A DNA stretch of 64,000 nt, from positions 3,397,365 through 3,461,364 of the forward strand of contig JAGTTQ010000001.1 of the NCBI GenBank assembly GCA_018223415.1, read 5' to 3'. Of this stretch, positions 51,933 through 60,457 are shown piece by piece (position 1 is the first letter of the stretch; each line of letters starts with the position of its first letter). The notes under the pieces were generated by a model that searched no databases, was not told where the DNA came from, and worked only from the letters and a program-made list of their open reading frames with translations. The translations under genes were made by a program, and so were the position numbers. The DNA comes from Eubacteriaceae bacterium Marseille-Q4139 (GTDB taxonomy: Bacteria > Bacillota > Clostridia > Lachnospirales > Lachnospiraceae).

Positions 51933-53438
51933 ATGAGCACAGAACATGCAAAAGAAAATGAATTAGAAAAATTACTATCCTGCCATCCGTCCAACAAAGA
52001 AAATTTCTATCAGCTTGCCCGTCTCATGAAACGCGGCGTAGTAATCCCATTTATCGGCGCAGGCTTCTCTATGAATTTTGGTTACCAGGGGTGGAGCGAG
52101 TTCCTGAAAGAACAAGCGAAAGAACAAAAATTGCCGCAGATAGAGATGAAAGTGGAAAAGAACGAATACGAAAATGCCGCCAGCATATTAAAAGATAATC
52201 TTCAAGGTAATATTTTTGAATACCTTATGCTGCGGGAATTTGACTCGCGCATTTATAAGGGGACGTCGTCTGCTAAAGAGCTGGATGCATTTCCAATCCT
52301 TTTTAAAAATCTCATGATCACAACGAATTTCGATGAGGTTCTTGAGATGCTGTATTCAAAGGTCAATGGGGAATATATTGCAAAAGTCACTCCAAACTCC
52401 ATCCAAAATGCGAATTTGATTTATAGAAGAATTGCGTATGGAGAACCGACGTTGATAAAGCTTCATGGGGATGTGGCGCTCAGAGAGTTTGTGCTGACAA
52501 AGGAGAGCTATGATAAGTGCTATGGAAAAAACATTCCGGATCTTCGGCTGCCGGTGCCTTCTTTTTTGAAAAACATTCTTCTGTCGAGAGTTCTCCTGTT
52601 CCTTGGATGCAGTTTGGAACAGGATCGTACGCTGAAGATTATCGAAGCGGTTCAGAATGAGGGGAGTATATCTTTTGCACTTTTGCCGCTTCTAAAAGGA
52701 ACAGAAAACCCAAATGACGCTTGGAGGCCCAATCTTACCAGGGAAAAAGGGAATCAAAAGGTTGAAATAGCTCCGCTTAAGGAGAGAACGGACTTCTTGC
52801 ATGAACATAATATCATCCCCATTTGGTATCCCAAGGGTAAAGGTGCGGAGGCCCTGAGAATTTTTTTTGCGGGACTGATGGAGCTGGTTATGCCAGCGCT
52901 TTCGTTCAGTACCACGGAATTGAGAAGAAGAGTGGATTTTTTGACAAAAGAAGATGCATTGATTGATCACGGCAGGCTCTATGGTAACCACATGGAAGCG
53001 GAGGAAATTTTACGAAAAAATAGTTTTCAGTTTAATGATAGCTACAACATTAAGATATTGAAAAAAATCAAGGAATTTTACGCGATCAACGGTTACATAT
53101 ATGAGCGAAAAGAACTAATAAAGGATTTGCTGGCAGCCATCAGAAGAGTTTATGGCGAAGTCAGTATTGAAATGTGTGAAAGTTATCATGATTTAGGATA
53201 TACATTTGAGAGATATCAATATTACAGTCTGATGCTGCTGACCATGGAACACGGAGTGGAGCTTTTTGAAGAGTACAAATTGAAAAATAAAGACAAGGAG
53301 AAAAAAGAAGAGAAGGAAAAAAAGAAGAGAAGGAAAAAGAGATTCTCAATGCTGCGGCATATTTCTACATTTCCCTGGCCTACGCGTATCTGCAAAATGG
53401 AAACGAAGAATCAGCAAAAAACTATTACAAAAAGGTAG
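51933..53438 (+). CDS. SIR2-family protein, reading frame ends early at a -1 frameshift site
   Basis: A 501-residue frame whose first 300 residues form a SIR2-like NAD-binding domain: PFIGAGFSMNFGYQGWSEFL (about residue 39), TTNFDEVLEML (about 130) and the catalytic-histidine segment IKLHGDVALREF (about 172). Bacterial SIR2 proteins with C-terminal repeats are often NAD-depleting anti-phage effectors. At 53318-53324 the frame passes through A-AAA-AAG. The -1 frame is open there and encodes TPR repeats up to 54166, so the intact product would be about 744 residues; without the shift an unrelated 37-residue tail is added. AAAAGGAG precedes the ATG. Programmed frameshift, mutation or sequencing error cannot be told apart here. 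Confidence 0.8.
   Translation: MSTEHAKENELEKLLSCHPSNKENFYQLARLMKRGVVIPFIGAGFSMNFGYQGWSEFLKEQAKEQKLPQIEMKVEKNEYENAASILKDNLQGNIFEYLMLREFDSRIYKGTSSAKELDAFPILFKNLMITTNFDEVLEMLYSKVNGEYIAKVTPNSIQNANLIYRRIAYGEPTLIKLHGDVALREFVLTKESYDKCYGKNIPDLRLPVPSFLKNILLSRVLLFLGCSLEQDRTLKIIEAVQNEGSISFALLPLLKGTENPNDAWRPNLTREKGNQKVEIAPLKERTDFLHEHNIIPIWYPKGKGAEALRIFFAGLMELVMPALSFSTTELRRRVDFLTKEDALIDHGRLYGNHMEAEEILRKNSFQFNDSYNIKILKKIKEFYAINGYIYERKELIKDLLAAIRRVYGEVSIEMCESYHDLGYTFERYQYYSLMLLTMEHGVELFEEYKLKNKDKEKKEEKEKKKRRKKRFSMLRHISTFPWPTRICKMETKNQQKTITKR
53318..53324 (+). other. slippery heptamer A-AAA-AAG in the SIR2-TPR gene
   Basis: In the zero frame the codons read GAA-AAA-AAG, giving the heptamer A-AAA-AAG, the same as the E. 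coli dnaX -1 frameshift site. The -1 frame is open from 53291 to 54166. AAGGAG (53295-53300) and AGAAGG (53311-53316) upstream resemble stimulatory Shine-Dalgarno sequences. Confidence 0.6.
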
Positions 53439-53461
53439 AGGATATAAAAAACAATCATTTA

Positions 53462-54166
53462 TTGAAACGTGATCATCGGGCATTTATATATAATGGCTTA
53501 AGTCGTTATTATATGTTAAAAAAGGAATCAAAAATGGCATTGGATTCCCTTGATGAAGCATTAAAAATCAGGCAAAAACTGAGAGACGACGAAGATGAAA
53601 ATTTAACATCACATATTATAAACACGCATTCCAACAAGATACGGATTTATTTGGAGTTGGATTTGGTAGAAGAAGCGAATAAAGAATATCTGTCTTGTAT
53701 GGAAGAACCGAATATCCAAGAACGTCTAAAAACGAGTCCTGGAGCAAATCGAAGAATCCTATCAGACTATGGCGATATTCTAGCAAGAGAAAAGAAATAT
53801 AAAGAAGCAGTTGAGCAATATCAAAAAGCTTTAGATGTCAGAAAGTATGTACGCGTGGAGGACGACCGCATTGCAGCGTCTACATATAGGAAGATTGCAG
53901 AATGTCTCGCTCATGACAATGATCAGAGAGAGGAGGCACTGGAATATTATATTCAGTCATTATTGGTATATAGAATACTGCCAAGGGCGGAAAAAGAGAT
54001 TTCTCAGCTCGAAGCGAAAATTGAAGAACTTTCAACCGCTCTCGGCTATACGCAGGTCTCCATAGAACAGCGTATAGAGGCGCAAAGAAACGTGAAATCG
54101 TTCCGCTTGGATTCCAAAATTCAGGAACGGGAAGATGAATTGATACAGTACTTTGGATTAGCATAA
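53462..54166 (+). pseudogene. TPR half of the SIR2 protein, in the -1 frame
   Basis: A 234-codon frame with tetratricopeptide-type helices (KMALDSLDEALKIRQKL, KYKEAVEQYQKALDVRKYV, EEALEYYIQSLLVYRIL). It opens at a TTG without a ribosome-binding site, and the same frame continues upstream to 53291 encoding more TPR sequence (AAAYFYISLAYAYLQNG). It is therefore best read as the C-terminal half of the SIR2 gene, reached by -1 frameshifting, and not as an independent gene. TPRs usually mediate sensing or oligomerisation. Confidence 0.7.
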
Positions 54167-54293
54167 TGATATTCCTAAAGGGCTTTCACTTTAAATCCTT
54201 AATATACAGTAGAATTTTTTATACGGTCTGCACTATATTGAGACTGAGCACAACAGATGGAAACATATACTTACTGAGAAAGAGGTGCCTTAT

Positions 54294-55010
54294 ATGTCAA
54301 AGAAACACCAGGTTACTCCTAAAACTGCATCCGATAAAACAAGAAAAAACCATTTACAGGAACTGCCGCCAGCCTCCAACACTTCAGAAGCTGCCAATGA
54401 AGAATACAAACTCATGCGGGAAGAAATCCTGCAATATATGGAAGAATATCAGACTGTCCGTAATATGATGTATGCAGTTACTGGCGTCATTTTGGGCTTT
54501 TCAGGTAAAATATGGGAGAATGATCCATATCTGTTTCTTCTTCCGCTGGTGGCAATTTTGCCATGCTATGTTCTTTATTATGATTATTGGAAAAATGTCG
54601 TGCGTGCCTCTGTGTATATTCAGCTATTTTTGGAAAAATCCACAGATGAGGACACGAAAAGAAGCAGCAATGTATCCGGCTATCGTTGGGAAGGAAGACT
54701 TAGAAAATTTTCGGAAAAATACGACCCATCAATCAGACCAAGATGGAAAGCCCAGCTTCTTTTCCATGCCCAGCAGCTCCCATACTTCCTATGCGCGGGC
54801 GTATGCCTGCTTCTTTTCATACTGAAAACAGTGGAACCCTCTTTTTGCGGCAATACAGGTACCCTTTCCATAAAGGCCGTGGATCTGTTGCTTTCAGTTG
54901 GTTTAATCATCCTCAGTTTTGTGATCTTTACAACCTTTTTCCAGGTAGACACAGAAGCGATTGAAGAAAAATGGCTGGAAGTAAAGCAGGAAGAATCCAT
55001 AAAAGGCTAA
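54294..55010 (+). CDS. membrane protein with four helices next to the SIR2-TPR gene
   Basis: A 238-residue protein of unknown family. After a hydrophilic N-terminus (about 60 residues) come two helices (NMMYAVTGVILGF and FLLPLVAILPCYVLYY), a cytoplasmic segment with GYRWEGRLRKF, and two more helices (LPYFLCAGVCLLLFIL and VGLIILSFVIFTTFF). The 2+2 layout with a soluble domain recalls SLATT-type effectors of bacterial conflict systems, but no specific match can be claimed. ATG 54294 follows AGAGGTG. It lies 128 bp after the SIR2-TPR gene in the same direction. Confidence 0.65.
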   Translation: MSKKHQVTPKTASDKTRKNHLQELPPASNTSEAANEEYKLMREEILQYMEEYQTVRNMMYAVTGVILGFSGKIWENDPYLFLLPLVAILPCYVLYYDYWKNVVRASVYIQLFLEKSTDEDTKRSSNVSGYRWEGRLRKFSEKYDPSIRPRWKAQLLFHAQQLPYFLCAGVCLLLFILKTVEPSFCGNTGTLSIKAVDLLLSVGLIILSFVIFTTFFQVDTEAIEEKWLEVKQEESIKG

Positions 55011-55251
55011 AACCCTCCATTCGTCCGGCACCATTCCGCAAATGCAATTTTCAGAAACCGAGCCCCAGCCCAATCGTTTCCTTTCCCAGACCCCCCATTT
55101 TCCACATTGCCCCACCCCTCAATTTATGATAAGATATTAAACAAAGAAAGCAAAGCCACTCCCAAAGCCATGCAAAGCTCCCAAGCGCTTCTCACCGACT
55201 GCCAAGAGTGAATCTCTGAACCAATCAAAAAAGCAAAAGGAAAGTGATACC

Positions 55252-56863
55252 ATGCAGTTCCAGGCCGCTCTGATTCTGGAAGGCGGGGCCAACAGGGGCG
55301 TATTTACGGCCGGGGTCCTTGATTTCTTCCAGAAGCATCAACTATATCTGCCATATGTGGCAGCCATATCGGTGGGAATATGCAATGCGATGGATTATAC
55401 CTCACGCCAGCCGGGAAAGACAAGAAGCTGCATGATCCCCGCCGAAAGGAATGTGCCGCCGATTCACTGGTGTAATCTGTACAGAAAAGGCAGCGTGATT
55501 GACCTGGATCTGGTTTTCGGGGAGTATCCGAACCGTCTGGATCCCTTCGACTTTGCCGCTTTTCAGAACTCAGAAACCACATGTGAATTTGTAGTCACGA
55601 ATTACAGGACAGGGATGGCCGAATAACCTTTCGGAACGGGAAAACAAAGAGCGCATGTTGGCAATCTGCCGGGCCAGATGCAGCATGCCGTATATTCTGC
55701 CAATGGAACCTGTGGGCGAGGAGTCGTATCTTGACGGTGGGATTTCGGATCCTCTCCCGGTTGATCATGCCAGACTGCGGGGATACGAGAAGGTGATTGT
55801 GATTCTGAAGCAAAGGAAAGGGTTTCTTCCTCATGGATTATGCTGCGAGCCGTATTTGATTAGGAGCATGTACCGCAAGTACCCGGCATTGAGCGAAGCA
55901 CTGGGAATCAGGATCGAGCGATATAAGAGCCGGCTTTCTTACATAGAACGGCTTGAGAAGGCCGGAGCCATCTATGCGATCAGGCCGGAGAAAGTAGAAG
56001 CGAAAGCACTCTGCATGGATGAAGGAAAGTTAAAGTGCTTTTATATGCAGGGCTATGAGACGGCAGAAACGAATTTTGCCGCTGTTATGGATTATCTTAA
56101 GAAGTTTGCCGACCTGTGGCTTACATTTGGAACAGCACTTTTGGGAACGTCGGTGATTGGGGACATCGTGAAAGAAATCTATTCTGATTATACCCCGGCT
56201 TCCGCGTTGACACTGGCGCTTCTTGTGATAATTCTGGCAGTTTACTGCTATCTCTCCCGGGACAGAAAAATTGAGCCCTATAAAAGAACCAGAAACTTCG
56301 TTGGACTGTACAGTGCTGAAGGTTCCGGAGCTATCGAGGCAGATTTTGATAACGGGCTGATTGCACGGGAGGAAGAGGTCATCCGGCTTATCCAGGCGGT
56401 GGGGTATGCGTTTCAGGCGGGGCATGGACTCAGCGTTTGCCTGACAGGAAAAAGCGGATGCGGGAAATCTACGATCATCCATTTATTTGAACAGGACGAG
56501 CGCACAAAATCGAGCTTCCGAACCATCAATTACAGTGAACATTATCACTTCCTTTCCGATTATACCTTCCGGGATGGACTGACGGAAGCTGGCGGGGAGA
56601 GGATTGTTGTAATTCTCGATCAGTTTGAACGCTTTTTTCAGCTTCCGGCGGAGCAGCAGGAGAGCGCGGAAGAAGTTGTGAGAGATCTGGCAGGCAGAGG
56701 AGTGGTTGTCCATTTTTCCCTGCGCGAGGAATACCTTGCCCGCTTCCTGATGCGGTTTGAACCGGATGATCTTACACGCTGTACAGGAACTTACAGCGGC
56801 ATTCTATATGAGCGAATCCCATTGCTTTTCCAGTACATTCATCTGTATCGGGGAAGATTCTGA
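55252..56863 (+). pseudogene. patatin-like phospholipase fused to a membrane NTPase, with a frameshift at about 55625
   Basis: The first frame (55252-55626) has the patatin oxyanion motif EGGANRGVFTAGVLDFF and a nucleophile region AISVGICNA, in which the first glycine of GxSxG is alanine. It stops at GAA-TAA. Removing one A gives GAA-TAC-CTT, and the protein continues in the frame that carries ERMLAICRA and the patatin DG motif YLDGGISDPLPV. That frame (ATG 55655) runs without a break into two membrane helices (about 56110-56260) and an NTPase with Walker A GKSGCGKST and Walker B RIVVILDQFERFF. So this is a patatin-helix-NTPase fusion broken by one inserted base. Confidence 0.7.
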
Positions 56864-57749
56864 ACTGCCTCAGTCTGCACAGGAGGCCGAAGAGGGGACG
56901 ATCAAACGTCTCTGCTTTCACGCGTTTGAAAAAGAGGGAGAGGTCATTGCCGGCATTGTCAAAGATATGGCCTTGATTCAAAAAGAAATCATCCTGAATA
57001 TACTTGAAAATGAACATGCAAGATCCGGAAGTGTTTTGCATTTCTTAGGCAGAGACGAGCAGCAGTTAATGCGTATGTATTATGATACGCAGCTTTGCAG
57101 CACGGGAAACTATCTGGATGCCTCGAGGATTTTGTATCTGTTGAGCGTTGTCCGGCTGAATACGTTTTATTCCAGCAAAAGAAATATTGCGGAGGCACTG
57201 TGCCTCTCGGAAGACCGTTACGAAAAGCTGGATCCATGCTTAGAGTCGCTTTGTGAGCTCCAGCTGATCAAGAGAACGGTGCTTAACTCCAATGAATTCT
57301 TCGAGGCGGCTCATGACTATATTGCACAAAGCTATACGGTTTATGCGAATACGGAGCTTCAGATGGATGTAAAAGCCGGACTTGACGAATACCTTACAGA
57401 ATTTCGGAATAAAAAAGTGCATAAAAGGAATTGGGAGGAAGAGCTGCCGCAGCCGGAGTTTAACCGAAAGAATGGCCGGGCATTGGCAGCCAGCAGGGAA
57501 GAACGAAGTAAAAAACGCAGGAGAGAAATGTGTTTTGCAAAAATCGTCGAACGGGGTTCTATCGCGTTTACAATCCTGTCATATTTCCTGATCCGGTACA
57601 TCGTGGAACACGCAGGCGGAGCCGTTAAAGGGAATTACTCTGCGTTTCCGGCCCTCTCCCATGCCGTTTCCATCCGGCAAATCCCCTTGTCTGTCCTGTT
57701 TCTCGTTCTGGCGTCTCTGGTTTATGTTTATACCTTGTGTGAAACATAA
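56757..57749 (+). pseudogene. C-terminal part of the NTPase, out of frame with its N-terminal part
   Basis: From about 56850 the real coding sequence is in this frame (GEDSELPQSAQEAEEG, IQKEIILNILENEHARSG, helical repeats of a STAND-type winged region, then a basic stretch RSKKRRREM and two membrane helices at the end). The upstream frame stops at 56861-56863. Deleting one base near 56846-56848 would join LFQYIHL to GEDSELP. The ATG at 56757 has no ribosome-binding site and its first 30 codons are the wrong frame of the upstream gene. It is the second single-base interruption in this gene. Confidence 0.65.
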
Positions 57750-57751
57750 CC

Positions 57752-57901
57752 ATGTACCATAAAGACAGGCAGAAAGGCTGCATAAAATTTTCCTACCCGA
57801 CAGCATGCGCCACGGGCCTCCTTGCGATCCTTAAGTCGGACATCTGGCTTCTATTCCTCGGCATCGGCAACGCGGCGCAGGGAGCACCTGCTTCCTTATG
57901 A
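57752..57901 (+). pseudogene. short membrane-helix frame, probable gene remnant
   Basis: A 49-codon frame with one helix-like stretch (GLLAILKSDIWLLFLGIG) and no ribosome-binding site. Its stop overlaps the next short frame by 4 bp. I do not recognise it. The two short frames may be pieces of one disrupted membrane-protein gene. Confidence 0.3.
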
Positions 57902-58146
57902 GCCTGGACAGGGATATGAACTCCCGAGGCCGAAATGAGTTCCGGCTGTACGGGCTGAAAACAATGGCAGTCGGATTTCTGCTTGCCGTTTTGGAAATAT
58001 CGCTGCACGGCCCGGATGGCTTATCTGCCTATGTGTCTTTCATGAAAGCGACCCCCATGTCTGCCCTGCTCATCGACTCCTTCCGCCCCCATATGAACCG
58101 GGAGTTTTTCTATCCCCACCGGGCCCCCATCGAGGACAATATGTGA
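57898..58146 (+). pseudogene. 82-codon hypothetical frame, probable gene remnant
   Basis: It encodes a basic segment (RDMNSRGRNEFRLYGLKTM), one hydrophobic helix (AVGFLLAVLEISL) and a hydrophilic end. No ribosome-binding site precedes it. It may continue the previous short frame after a one-base shift. No family is recognised, and it could be non-coding. Confidence 0.3.
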
Positions 58147-58219
58147 AGAAAGTGGATGACAGGAGAGCCTCTGTTGTAATACAATAAATCCATCATACAA
58201 AAAAGGAGGCCACCCACCC

Positions 58220-59632
58220 ATGCAAATCCACTTCCAGGAAAACTGGGAAAAAACCCATTACGAATCCGACCGCATCCTAACCTTAGGCGACAACTCCATC
58301 CCCTACCACACCGTCTGCGAAGACAATTTCTTCTACGACGAAGAGGGAAAAGCCGTAGCGACCATCTATTCCTACGCCTACTTCCGAAGCGACGTCCCGA
58401 ATCCGTCGGCGCGCCCGGTATTATTCGCCTACAACGGCGGCCCCGGCTCCGCAAGCCTCTGGCTGCACTTAGGGCTCGTAGGCCCAAGGCGCGTAAAGCT
58501 GGACGATGAAATCCATCTTCCCACCGTCCCGCCCTTTGAATTGGAGGACAACCCCAACTGCATCCTCGACATCTGCGACCTTGTAATCGTAGACATGGTT
58601 GGCACTGGACTCGGACGCCTGTTTGACGAAAAGGCAAAAGAGCAGTTTTACGGCTCCGACGCAGACATCCGCCAGCTTGCCATGTTTGTCGACGGCTGGC
58701 TCACCCGCTACGGCCGCCGCAACAGCCCCATCTTCCTGGCAGGCGAAAGCTACGGCACCGGCCGTTCCGCCCTTCTGGCGGCAGAACTTCTCGGCGGCGG
58801 CCCGGAAAACCAGGACACCCTGGGAATCTCCGTAAGCGGGATCATGCTTCTTGGCACGTACTTTTACCAGCCGACGCCTTTTCCGGAAACTGTCCTGAAC
58901 CTGCCGTCCATGGCAGCCACAAATTGGTATCACAGCAAAGAAAAAACAGAAACACTCGACACCTTCGTGAAAAAAGCATACGACTTTGCCGGCGGCCCGT
59001 ACCTGGCGGCCTACATCAAAGGCGACGCCGTCCCGGAAGAAGAAAAGCAGGCCGTGATTGAAGGGCTTGCAGCGCTTACTGGCTTAAAACGCCCCTATCT
59101 GGAGCAGAACTGGCAGAACATCGACATGCGCGAGTACATGAAGCGCCTTTTGGAGGACAAAAACCAGATTGTCGGCTTTTATGACAGCCGCTACGCATGG
59201 CCGGATCTTCCCGATGTGCCCGACGCCAACGTCATCGCCGACGATGCGGCCATGGGGCAGTACACGCCTGCCTACCAGGCCGGCTTTGCCCTTCTGCGGG
59301 ACGAGTTAAACATCCAGGTGGAGCGCCGCAGCAAAGGCCTGGCCCACGGCGTCAACGTCCAGTGGGACAGGAAATTCAAACGGAACCCCGCCCAGGCACT
59401 GGCAGGCGCCATGCGCCGGAACCCGAGCCTGCGCGTGTTTTTTGCATCCGGCCTTTACGACCTGTGCACGACAGCCGGAAATGCCAGGTATCTGGCGACC
59501 CATTCCAGGCTGGATCCGTCCCGCGTCGTCATCGGAGAATACCCGTCCGGGCACATGGCATACCTGGGAAACGAAAGCGCGAAACTGCTGGGAGATGACC
59601 TGCGGGCATTTGTGGAGTCGGCGCTCTGTTAA
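58220..59632 (+). CDS. S10-type serine carboxypeptidase-like protein
   Basis: A 470-residue peptidase S10 family protein. The oxyanion region is AYNGGPGSASLWLHLG; the nucleophile is Ser177 in GESYGTGR; the acid is in ASGLYDLCTT and the histidine in GHMAYLG, all in the expected order. No signal peptide is visible, so the protein is probably cytoplasmic, unlike yeast carboxypeptidase Y. The family removes C-terminal amino acids or acts as acyltransferase. AAAAGGAGG lies 10 bp before the ATG. It is followed by a suppressor-of-fused gene, 18 bp after its stop. Confidence 0.85.
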   Translation: MQIHFQENWEKTHYESDRILTLGDNSIPYHTVCEDNFFYDEEGKAVATIYSYAYFRSDVPNPSARPVLFAYNGGPGSASLWLHLGLVGPRRVKLDDEIHLPTVPPFELEDNPNCILDICDLVIVDMVGTGLGRLFDEKAKEQFYGSDADIRQLAMFVDGWLTRYGRRNSPIFLAGESYGTGRSALLAAELLGGGPENQDTLGISVSGIMLLGTYFYQPTPFPETVLNLPSMAATNWYHSKEKTETLDTFVKKAYDFAGGPYLAAYIKGDAVPEEEKQAVIEGLAALTGLKRPYLEQNWQNIDMREYMKRLLEDKNQIVGFYDSRYAWPDLPDVPDANVIADDAAMGQYTPAYQAGFALLRDELNIQVERRSKGLAHGVNVQWDRKFKRNPAQALAGAMRRNPSLRVFFASGLYDLCTTAGNARYLATHSRLDPSRVVIGEYPSGHMAYLGNESAKLLGDDLRAFVESALC

Positions 59633-59650
59633 ACGCCGGAAAGGAGAAGC

Positions 59651-60436
59651 ATGGGCTTTCTTGATAAAGTGAAAAAGAAGCTGGTACGGCCGCACACGGA
59701 CGAGTTCACGCCGGGCGGCTCCGGCATTTACCGCTATGAAAATATAGAAGAGACAGGCTTCCGCCCGCCGAAAGCCTACGGTCAGTACGCCGAGGAAATC
59801 ACCGCCCACTTTGAGGCCATGTTTCCCGGACGCAAAACCACCGTCTTTCACGAAATCCTGTCCGACCTGGTGCATATCGACGTCAACATCATGTATCCGT
59901 CCGAAAAAGGCCAGTTCTACGTCATGTACACGACAGGCATGAGCGACCTGCCCATGACGCTGCCGGAGGGCTATGAAGACCGGAAGGATCTCCAGTTTGC
60001 CGAGCTGTTCCTCTTTCTGCCGCCGGACTGGAAACCGGGGAATGAGGGGGAGCTGGACGTCAATATGGACGAAAAGGATTACTGGCCCATCCGCCTGATC
60101 AAATTCCTCGCAAGGTTCCCACATGAGTACAGCACATGGCTCGGGGGCGGGCACACGATGCCGAACGGCCCGGACTATGAGCCGCTTTGCGAGGGAACCG
60201 AAATGGGCGGCGTTGTACTCACGCAGTTCGGCGAAGACCTTGGCGGCTTTACGGCGGAAGACGGGATGCCGGTCAATCTTTTGATGGTGATCCCGGCTTA
60301 CCGGGAAGAGATCGAATATAAATTAAAATACGGCATGAGCGCCCTCGACGAGGTCTTTTCGGAAAATAACCTCCCGATGGTTCTCGACATCAGCCGTCCC
60401 AACTACTGCAAAGACTTTAAAGAGCGGTTGGATTAA
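59651..60436 (+). CDS. suppressor-of-fused domain protein
   Basis: A 261-residue protein carrying the SUFU domain, recognised from HFEAMFPGRKTTVFHEILSD, VHIDVNIMYPSEKGQFYVMYT and FLFLPPDWKP, and a later GMPVNLLMVIPAYREEIEYK segment. In bacteria such proteins are common and some have been proposed as immunity proteins against polymorphic toxins; the biochemical role is unknown. No toxin gene is visible nearby. GAAAGGAG precedes the ATG. It lies in a run of same-strand genes with the S10 peptidase and the arylsulfotransferase. Confidence 0.85.
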   Translation: MGFLDKVKKKLVRPHTDEFTPGGSGIYRYENIEETGFRPPKAYGQYAEEITAHFEAMFPGRKTTVFHEILSDLVHIDVNIMYPSEKGQFYVMYTTGMSDLPMTLPEGYEDRKDLQFAELFLFLPPDWKPGNEGELDVNMDEKDYWPIRLIKFLARFPHEYSTWLGGGHTMPNGPDYEPLCEGTEMGGVVLTQFGEDLGGFTAEDGMPVNLLMVIPAYREEIEYKLKYGMSALDEVFSENNLPMVLDISRPNYCKDFKERLD

Positions 60437-60457
60437 AGAAAACCAGGAGGAATGCAT

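Noticed and set aside
54166..54468. A 100-codon plus-strand frame after the SIR2-TPR gene
   Set aside because: It overlaps the start of the membrane-protein gene in another frame, ends without a domain and lacks a ribosome-binding site.
59306..60154. A 282-codon open frame on the minus strand
   Set aside because: It spans the antisense of two well-supported genes (S10 peptidase and SUFU protein).
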